From positions 1-5,337 of the forward strand of contig JALHUC010000143.1 in NCBI GenBank assembly GCA_022865845.1: a stretch of DNA of 5,337 nt, read 5' to 3'. This DNA comes from a bacterium (GTDB taxonomy: Bacteria; BMS3Abin14). Positions 1-3,690 of this stretch are shown here, piece after piece. Position numbers and translations under genes: made by a program. A model generated the notes under the pieces. It had not been told where the DNA came from and made no database searches. It saw only the letters and a program-made list of their open reading frames with translations. Numbering within the stretch: the first letter of the stretch is position 1; the number at the start of each line of letters is the position of its first letter.

Positions 1-1
1 A

Positions 2-445
2 TCACTTCTGGAGGCCGGTCATGAACCGGCCGTCAGGCGTTTTGACCGAAAGACCGAAACGGCAGAGGACTCAGCAATGATGCTTGGGGTTGAAGTAGCC
101 AGGATCGTCAAATCCATGGTTTTTTCAGCCCAGGATGAACCAGTAGTTGCCCTGATCTCTGGAAACCGCAGGGCTGATATGAAGGCCATCGCTCGCGTTT
201 TGGAAGTGAAGAAGGTGAGAATGGCAGATCCAGATATGGTTCAAATGTGGACCGGTTTTACGGTGGGCGCTGTGCCCCCGGTGGGGCACTTACGGGAAAT
301 TCCCGTCCTGATGGATGAAGAGGTTCCCCGGGACGGGAATATCTATCCCGCGGCCGGGGAGAACAACAACGCCTTTGAAACGACTTTCGAAATGCTTCAG
401 AAATTAACCGATGCTAAAGTATGTGCCATTTCGAAAGAAGGTTGA
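2..445 (+). CDS. YbaK/EbsC-family aminoacyl-tRNA deacylase, 5'-truncated by the window edge
   Basis: This is a trans-editing domain protein of the YbaK/EbsC (Cys-tRNA(Pro) deacylase-like) family, which hydrolyses mischarged aminoacyl-tRNA in the cytoplasm. The reading frame is open from base 2 to the TGA at 443-445. The 25 codons before the first ATG (77) already read as the family N-terminus (LLEAGHEPAVRRFD, then TETAEDSAMMLGVEVARI), so the ATG at 77 is internal and the start lies left of the window. The visible 147 residues plus about ten missing ones match the usual size of roughly 155-160. Family features seen, numbered from the first visible codon: the conserved lysine in IVKSMVF (K37, equivalent to the essential lysine of E. 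coli YbaK), VRMADPDMV, the glycine/proline loop GAVPPVGH, PVLMDEEV, and AAGENNNAFE near the end. The family is clear. Substrate specificity (Cys-, Ala- or another aa-tRNA) cannot be read from the sequence. It converges on the NUDIX gene with a 75-base gap. Confidence 0.88.
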   Translation, partial: SLLEAGHEPAVRRFDRKTETAEDSAMMLGVEVARIVKSMVFSAQDEPVVALISGNRRADMKAIARVLEVKKVRMADPDMVQMWTGFTVGAVPPVGHLREIPVLMDEEVPRDGNIYPAAGENNNAFETTFEMLQKLTDAKVCAISKEG

Positions 446-464
446 TCTCAAATCTCATATCACA
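444..464. repeat. Heptamer array 1 (ATCTCAA-like, about 3 units)
   Basis: Three 7-base units read GATCTCA, AATCTCA and TATCACA, beginning inside the stop codon of the YbaK-family gene. The array is degenerate but in strict 7-base register. It is inverted relative to array 2 at 501-521: 445-457 pairs with 509-521 at 12 of 13 positions. Confidence 0.6.
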
Positions 465-521
465 ACTTCATTATAAAAAATTCGCATCAGTTGATTGAAT
501 CTGGCTTCTGAGATCTGAGAT
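445..521. repeat. Inverted repeat joining two heptamer arrays between convergent genes
   Basis: The arms 445-457 and 509-521 are complementary at 12 of 13 positions (one A/C mismatch), with a 51-base AT-rich spacer holding a short A run. The arms start at the stop codon of the left gene and end at the stop codon of the NUDIX gene. It could act as a weak bidirectional terminator or mRNA 3'-end hairpin, but no G/C-rich stem followed by a T run is present, so that role is only inferred. Confidence 0.55.
501..521. repeat. Heptamer array 2 (CTGAGAT-like, 3 units)
   Basis: The units CTGGCTT, CTGAGAT and CTGAGAT stand in 7-base register, the last two identical, and run up to the TAA of the NUDIX gene on the minus strand. 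On the minus strand the unit reads ATCTCAG, so the array is the inverted partner of array 1. Confidence 0.6.
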
Positions 522-1096
522 TATATCTTTAATACCTCCAACAACTCCGTGATGATCTTCGCGGTTAATCCCCAGACAGGTTTTCCGTTCACAGGGTAGA
601 TCGGCGGCGGCAGTTCGAAGGAGTTATCCCCTGTGATCACCTCATTTACCAGGGTGTTCAGAGTAGCAGTGTGAGTGCCCTGAACCTCAATAGGGTCCGG
701 GGAGAAGCTGTAGGGGTATGGGATTATGCCCACAAACGGCTTGACTGTAAGCTCAGAAACGATGGTTTGGCGTTGCGAGAGCTCACCGATGATCTCAACA
801 TCTTCATGAAACAGGTTGATCTCCTCTTCCGACTCGCGCAGTGCTGTCTGCAGCAGGTCTCCGCCGTCACCGGATTCGATCATACCGCCCGGGAACCCCA
901 TCTGTCCCCTGTGCAGCCCTGTTGTCTCAGACCTATGGATCAGAACCAGGCCGATATTGCCGTTGTACTCATAAAGAGGAATGAGCACAGCTGAATTGGC
1001 TTTCTGGTGAAGTTCATGGGGCTGGTGATCTTTGAATGCGTCTCTTATCTTTCGCAGCATAAAGGTTATTGTATCGGGTGCATTTGCTTTGGTCAC
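521..1096 (-). CDS. NUDIX hydrolase, CoA pyrophosphatase (NudL/PCD1) type
   Basis: This 191-residue cytoplasmic NUDIX hydrolase belongs to the CoA-diphosphatase branch, whose members split CoA or its oxidised or acylated forms into 3',5'-ADP and phosphopantetheine. The branch-specific signature is visible as IHRSETTGLHRGQMGFPGG (residues 53-71), the UPF0035-type motif before the NUDIX box. The box follows as GGMIESGDGGD...ALRESEEEINL (70-95), with REXXEE supplying the metal-binding glutamates (E88, E91, E92). The glycine that usually follows EEx is Asn, as it is also non-Gly in E. coli NudL. Compared with that protein the box looks one residue longer before REXXEE. PFVGIIP and WGLTAKIITELL near the end are also family-like. 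The start is GTG, chosen because GGAG lies eight bases upstream. The gene is divergent from serA and convergent with the YbaK-family gene. The true substrate could be another nucleotide derivative. Confidence 0.85.
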   Translation of the reverse strand: MTKANAPDTITFMLRKIRDAFKDHQPHELHQKANSAVLIPLYEYNGNIGLVLIHRSETTGLHRGQMGFPGGMIESGDGGDLLQTALRESEEEINLFHEDVEIIGELSQRQTIVSELTVKPFVGIIPYPYSFSPDPIEVQGTHTATLNTLVNEVITGDNSFELPPPIYPVNGKPVWGLTAKIITELLEVLKI

Positions 1097-1104
1097 GGGA
1101 AAAG

Positions 1105-1108
1105 CTCC
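1105..1108 (-). promoter_or_regulatory. Ribosome binding site deciding the GTG start of the NUDIX gene
   Basis: On the minus strand TTGGAG precedes the GTG at 1096-1094, with GGAG eight bases upstream. The next in-frame ATG is residue 13. The Shine-Dalgarno match is why the GTG is preferred. Confidence 0.6.
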
Positions 1109-1150
1109 AAGACCCGTTGATGGTCATGAATAACCGTGTTAAGGTTCAAA

Positions 1151-1165
1151 TCCAATCCGGATGGA
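1151..1165. promoter_or_regulatory. Short near-palindrome in the NUDIX/serA divergent region (possible operator)
   Basis: The perfect 8-base palindrome ATCCGGAT (1155-1162) is flanked by TCC and GGA with one unpaired base. It lies midway between the two divergent starts, where an operator would be expected. No consensus for a known regulator is recognised, and no convincing -35/-10 pair was found in 1097-1277, so this is weak. Confidence 0.2.
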
Positions 1166-1167
1166 CA

Positions 1168-1202
1168 GTTTACGGTTAACGGTTTACAGTCCACGGTTAA
1201 GG
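1168..1202. repeat. Heptamer array 3 (GTTTACG-like, 5 units)
   Basis: Five 7-base units read GTTTACG, GTTAACG, GTTTACA, GTCCACG and GTTAAGG. All begin GT and most keep the A at position 5. The array lies in the divergent NUDIX/serA gap. It is translated in an artefactual N-terminal extension of the serA frame (39 codons from 1161), which should not be annotated as protein. Confidence 0.7.
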
Positions 1203-1240
1203 CTGGAAAATGGGGGAAATAGGGCCGGTATCGACCACTT

Positions 1241-1268
1241 TTCACCATTCACTCTTCACTTTTCACAG
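1241..1268. repeat. Heptamer array 4 (TTCACTT-like, 4 units) abutting the serA ribosome binding site
   Basis: The units TTCACCA, TTCACTC, TTCACTT and TTCACAG share an invariant TTCAC core. A degenerate unit (ACCACTT) precedes them at 1234-1240. The last unit merges into the AGGA Shine-Dalgarno of serA, so the array forms the start of the serA leader. Confidence 0.7.
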
Positions 1269-1270
1269 GA
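1267..1270 (+). promoter_or_regulatory. Ribosome binding site deciding the serA start
   Basis: AGGA lies seven bases before the ATG at 1278. The longer frame from 1161 has no such site and is filled with heptamer repeats, so 1278 is the start. Confidence 0.65.
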
Positions 1271-1277
1271 ACTAGCT

Positions 1278-2897
1278 ATGAAAATTCTCATCACCGATTC
1301 CATTGATCAGGAGGGTGTCGACATTCTCAGTTCCCAGGAGGGTTTTGAGGTTGTTGTAGACCTTTCTCTTAAGGGAGATAAGCTTGCGGAGAATATCGGA
1401 CCCTATCATGCTCTTATTACGAGAAGCGGGACCGATGTGACTGCGGGAATCCTGGAAAAGGCCCAGAACCTGAAGGTCATCGGAAGAGCCGGTGTGGGCG
1501 TGGATAACGTTGATATTGAAGCGGCCTCCCGGAAGGGTGTTGTTGTCCTGAACGCCCCTACCGGGAATACTCTGGCAGCCACTGAGCATACCCTGGCCAT
1601 GATGCTGGGCGCAGTGAGAAAACTGCCCTTCGCCCATCAATCCCTGGAGAGCGGTCAATGGGACCGCAAAAAGTTCATGGGGATCCAGCTTTACAAGAAA
1701 ACCCTTGGTATCGTTGGCCTGGGGCGCATCGGGAGCGAAGTGGCGCGAAGAGCGCTTTCTTTCGATATGAGTATTCTTGCCTACGATCCCTACATTAAGA
1801 GGGAAAAGGCGGAGAAGGTTGGCGTTGAGCTGGTGGAGAGCCTGGACGAGCTTCTCCAGCGGTCCGATATCATCACCTTCCACGTACCTCTCACCGAAGA
1901 AACAACTGAGCTAATTGGAGAGAGAGAGTTCAAGGTGATGAAGAACAAGGTGGTCCTGATCAACTGCGCCAGAGGCGGCATTGTGGATGAATCTGCACTG
2001 GCAAGGTTCCTTGCAAGCGGCAAAGTGAGCATGGCGGCGGTGGATGTTTTTTCAAAGGAGCCGTTGCCAGATGATTCTCCCCTTCACGGAGTACCCAACC
2101 TCATCCTCACCCCACACCTTGGAGCTAACACGGAGGAAGCCCAGAAGAATGTTTCGGTGATCATCGCTCAACAGGTTATCAATGTGTTGAAGGGGAGTTC
2201 TTATGAGAACGCTGTTAACCTGCCCTACGTCAGGGGTCGTTTGTCACCTGAGCTTCAGGCTTATTTCGATCTCTCCGAAAAGATGGGGCGGTTCATTTCA
2301 CAGTTCGCAGCTGGCCGGATCGAGGAGGTCCATGTCACCCTGGTGGGATCACTGTTCGCCGAGGATGTCTCTGAAAAGGTCTTCGATTCCCCCTTCCGCT
2401 ATCAGCCCTACACCTTTGCGGTTCTGAAGGGGCTCATGGAAAGAAATCAGCAGGAAGCGGCAACCTTTATCAGCGCTCCCTATTTCGCCAGGGAGAGAGG
2501 GATATCCATTACAGAGGCGAAGGCTGACCGGGTCAAAAACTACAGCGATCTCATTTCCGTCAAGGTCGTCACTGACAAGGGAAACAGCACGGTTGAAGGA
2601 ACTGTGTTCGCCGATCTGCGCGGCAGGGTCACTGCGGTGGACCAGTTCCGCGTTGACCTCGTTGCCGAGGGAACGTTCCTGTTTTTTACTAACCAGGACA
2701 GGCCAGGAGTTATCGGAAAGGTGGGAACCATCCTTGGGAAGAACCGGATCAACGTGGCGGGGTTCTACCTGGGAAGGGAGAGTTATCAGGGGAGCGCTGT
2801 AGGGTTTGTTGCCCTGGATGGGAGGATGCCGGAAGGGGTTTTGAAGGAGATCGTTGATCTGGAAGAAATACTTGCCGCGAAGGAAATAGTGCTCTAA
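1278..2897 (+). CDS. serA: D-3-phosphoglycerate dehydrogenase, long ACT-containing form
   Basis: This enzyme oxidises 3-phosphoglycerate to 3-phosphohydroxypyruvate with NAD+, the first step of the phosphorylated serine pathway, in the cytoplasm. The 539 residues fit the long SerA class (about 525-545). The order is: substrate domain halves (1-95 and about 285-318); NAD-binding domain with GIVGLGRIG (144-152) and the acidic residue after its second strand (D170, in AYDPY); catalytic triad R232 (in NCARGG), E261 (in VFSKEP) and H280 (in LTPHLGAN); an intervening regulatory domain (about 320-460); and a C-terminal ACT domain starting FLFFTNQDRPGVIGKVG (about 466-539). In related SerA proteins the ACT domain and intervening domain mediate serine feedback inhibition. 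That property is inferred, not shown. The start at 1278 matches the family N-terminus (MKILITDSID) and has AGGA seven bases upstream. No serC or serB lies beside it. The next gene follows after 87 bases with no terminator seen, so read-through is possible. Confidence 0.96.
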   Translation: MKILITDSIDQEGVDILSSQEGFEVVVDLSLKGDKLAENIGPYHALITRSGTDVTAGILEKAQNLKVIGRAGVGVDNVDIEAASRKGVVVLNAPTGNTLAATEHTLAMMLGAVRKLPFAHQSLESGQWDRKKFMGIQLYKKTLGIVGLGRIGSEVARRALSFDMSILAYDPYIKREKAEKVGVELVESLDELLQRSDIITFHVPLTEETTELIGEREFKVMKNKVVLINCARGGIVDESALARFLASGKVSMAAVDVFSKEPLPDDSPLHGVPNLILTPHLGANTEEAQKNVSVIIAQQVINVLKGSSYENAVNLPYVRGRLSPELQAYFDLSEKMGRFISQFAAGRIEEVHVTLVGSLFAEDVSEKVFDSPFRYQPYTFAVLKGLMERNQQEAATFISAPYFARERGISITEAKADRVKNYSDLISVKVVTDKGNSTVEGTVFADLRGRVTAVDQFRVDLVAEGTFLFFTNQDRPGVIGKVGTILGKNRINVAGFYLGRESYQGSAVGFVALDGRMPEGVLKEIVDLEEILAAKEIVL

Positions 2898-2900
2898 AGG

Positions 2901-2949
2901 CAGTACCCAGTACCCAGTACCCAGTACCCAGTACCCAGTACCCAGTACC
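2901..2949. repeat. Heptamer array 5: seven perfect CAGTACC copies
   Basis: Seven identical 7-base units (49 bases) start three bases after the serA stop codon and end 35 bases before the next start codon. This is the only perfect array in the window, which suggests recent expansion. It fills most of the serA/barrel-protein gap, so any promoter for the downstream gene must lie inside or just after it. Confidence 0.95.
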
Positions 2950-2970
2950 GGACTATGCTACACTTCTCCC

Positions 2971-2977
2971 AAAGGAG
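2971..2977 (+). promoter_or_regulatory. Strong ribosome binding site deciding the start of the barrel-protein gene
   Basis: AAAGGAG is a near-ideal Shine-Dalgarno sequence seven bases before the ATG at 2985. An in-frame ATG at 2955 lies upstream of it and would add ten residues before a standard signal peptide, so 2985 is preferred. Confidence 0.75.
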
Positions 2978-2984
2978 ATATGTC

Positions 2985-3464
2985 ATGAATAAACTCACTC
3001 CCCTACTATTACTATTACCATTGCTATTACTTGCCTTCCCTTCCCCCTCCCACGCAGTTGTGGAGTTAGGGGTGGGTTTCGGACTCGTCTCCTTCGAAGA
3101 TGACCTGGATGGAGTGGACACCGATATGGGTACTACTATCGAAGCTACTTTTGGGTCGGGTGCAATCCGTCTCATGGTCGCCATGCAGGACAGTTCCCAC
3201 GACCAGGGAGACTACAATGCCGTCATGGGCGGGCCTGCGTGGGTCATGGACATGGGAGGGTTTTCCACCCGGATCTACGCTCTCATCTCGGCTCACGAGT
3301 TCGAAAATATCGACGGTGCAGGTGTGACCCTGGGCGGTGGGATTGGCTGGCCTGTCTTCCCTTCGGCCAGCCTCGGGTTCGATCTTCACCTGAGCCGCTG
3401 GGAAGGGGATGGTTTAGATGTGGGGACGGGAACTCTTCAGATTCTGCTGCGTGTTGGTTTTTAG
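2985..3464 (+). CDS. Small secreted outer-membrane beta-barrel-like protein, hypothetical
   Basis: This is a 159-residue exported protein of unknown function. The start at 2985 gives a textbook signal peptide: MNK, a leucine run (residues 7-16), and the cleavage site SHA|VV after A24. The mature 135 residues consist of short amphipathic segments with alternating polar and nonpolar residues and many glycines (ELGVGFGLVSF, STRIYALISAHEF, SASLGFDLHLSRW, TLQILLRVGF), separated by acidic loops. It ends in phenylalanine, the usual C-terminal signal of outer-membrane barrels. The size fits an eight-stranded barrel. No named family is recognised. The leucine stretch uses many CTA and TTA codons arranged as near-repeats. 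The last codons form the left arm of a 20-bp perfect hairpin whose loop contains the start of the stop codon. The gene faces the multiheme cytochrome gene across a shared terminator, which is no proof of joint function. Confidence 0.72.
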   Translation: MNKLTPLLLLLPLLLLAFPSPSHAVVELGVGFGLVSFEDDLDGVDTDMGTTIEATFGSGAIRLMVAMQDSSHDQGDYNAVMGGPAWVMDMGGFSTRIYALISAHEFENIDGAGVTLGGGIGWPVFPSASLGFDLHLSRWEGDGLDVGTGTLQILLRVGF

Positions 3465-3482
3465 CAGAATCTGAAGAGTTCC
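3429..3482. repeat. 20-bp perfect inverted repeat spanning the stop codon of the barrel-protein gene
   Basis: The arms 3429-3448 and 3463-3482 are exact reverse complements (20 of 20) around a 14-base loop. The left arm encodes part of the last beta strand (GTLQILL), and the stop TAG at 3462-3464 straddles the loop and the right arm. The right arm runs directly into heptamer array 6. No T run follows, so it is not a classical terminator. Confidence 0.95.
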
Positions 3483-3505
3483 AGGTTTCAAGTTCCAGGT
3501 TCCAG
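3478..3505. repeat. Heptamer array 6 (GTTCCAG-like, 4 units)
   Basis: The units GTTCCAG, GTTTCAA, GTTCCAG and GTTCCAG share their first five bases with the right arm of the 20-bp hairpin. They sit just left of the bidirectional terminator. Array 7 has the same consensus in inverted orientation. Confidence 0.8.
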
Positions 3506-3509
3506 GTAA

Positions 3510-3545
3510 AAATAAAGGCCGGGGTGTATCACCCGGCCTTTATTT
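3510..3545. terminator. Bidirectional Rho-independent terminator between convergent genes
   Basis: A stem pairs 3510-3526 with 3530-3545, broken only by one bulged G at 3521, closing on the three-base loop TAT. Its core is AAAGGCCGGG/CCCGGCCTTT. The right side continues as TTTATTTATTTT, and the left side is A-rich (3508-3516), giving a T run on the minus strand. It can therefore end transcription of the barrel-protein gene rightward and of the cytochrome gene leftward. Confidence 0.92.
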
Positions 3546-3595
3546 ATTTTCTTCTCTTTGCAGGTAGATCTTAAGTCTTTTTGTTGCCTCATCTT

Positions 3596-3623
3596 GGAAC
3601 CCGGAAGCTGGAACTTGGAACAG
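3596..3623. repeat. Heptamer array 7 (GGAACTT-like, 4 units), inverted partner of array 6
   Basis: The units GGAACCC, GGAAGCT, GGAACTT and GGAACAG read on the minus strand as GTTCC-type units, the same consensus as array 6. The array abuts the left arm of the 17-bp hairpin at 3623. Confidence 0.8.
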
Positions 3624-3690
3624 TAAATCTTCTTGCTTCAGAAAATTACGGAACGCTTAGTGCGGAAATGCTCGAAGCAAGAAGATTTAC
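3623..3690. repeat. 17-bp perfect inverted repeat spanning the stop codon of the cytochrome gene
   Basis: The arms 3623-3639 and 3674-3690 are exact reverse complements (17 of 17) around a 34-base loop. The right arm is coding and on the minus strand covers VNLLAS near the cytochrome C-terminus. The loop holds the remaining codons and the TAA (3648-3646). The left arm is non-coding and abuts heptamer array 7. Confidence 0.95.

Noticed and set aside
21..80. A 19-codon reading frame with TGGAGG seven bases before its ATG and a TGA overlapping the ATG at 77 (ATGA), resembling a translationally coupled leader peptide.
   Set aside because: The frame starting at base 2 across the same bases encodes a convincing YbaK-family N-terminus, so the short frame is most likely an overprinted coincidence.
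671..994. A 107-codon open frame opposite the NUDIX gene.
   Set aside because: It lies wholly inside the antisense of a gene with clear NUDIX motifs and shows no recognisable protein features.
1161..1277. A 39-residue N-terminal extension of SerA from the ATG at 1161.
   Set aside because: It is translated heptamer repeat, has no ribosome site, and the family N-terminus begins at 1278 behind an AGGA.
2901..2949. CRISPR array.
   Set aside because: The period is 7 bases with no unique spacers, and no cas gene is present.
3239..3574. A 111-codon frame overlapping the barrel-protein gene and the terminator.
   Set aside because: It runs through the terminator hairpin and heptamer repeats in another frame of a signal-peptide-bearing gene, so it is a shadow frame.
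3429..3690. Terminal inverted repeats of an insertion sequence or a miniature transposon.
   Set aside because: The two hairpins have unrelated arm sequences, each copied from its adjacent gene. There is no transposase and no target-site duplication was seen.
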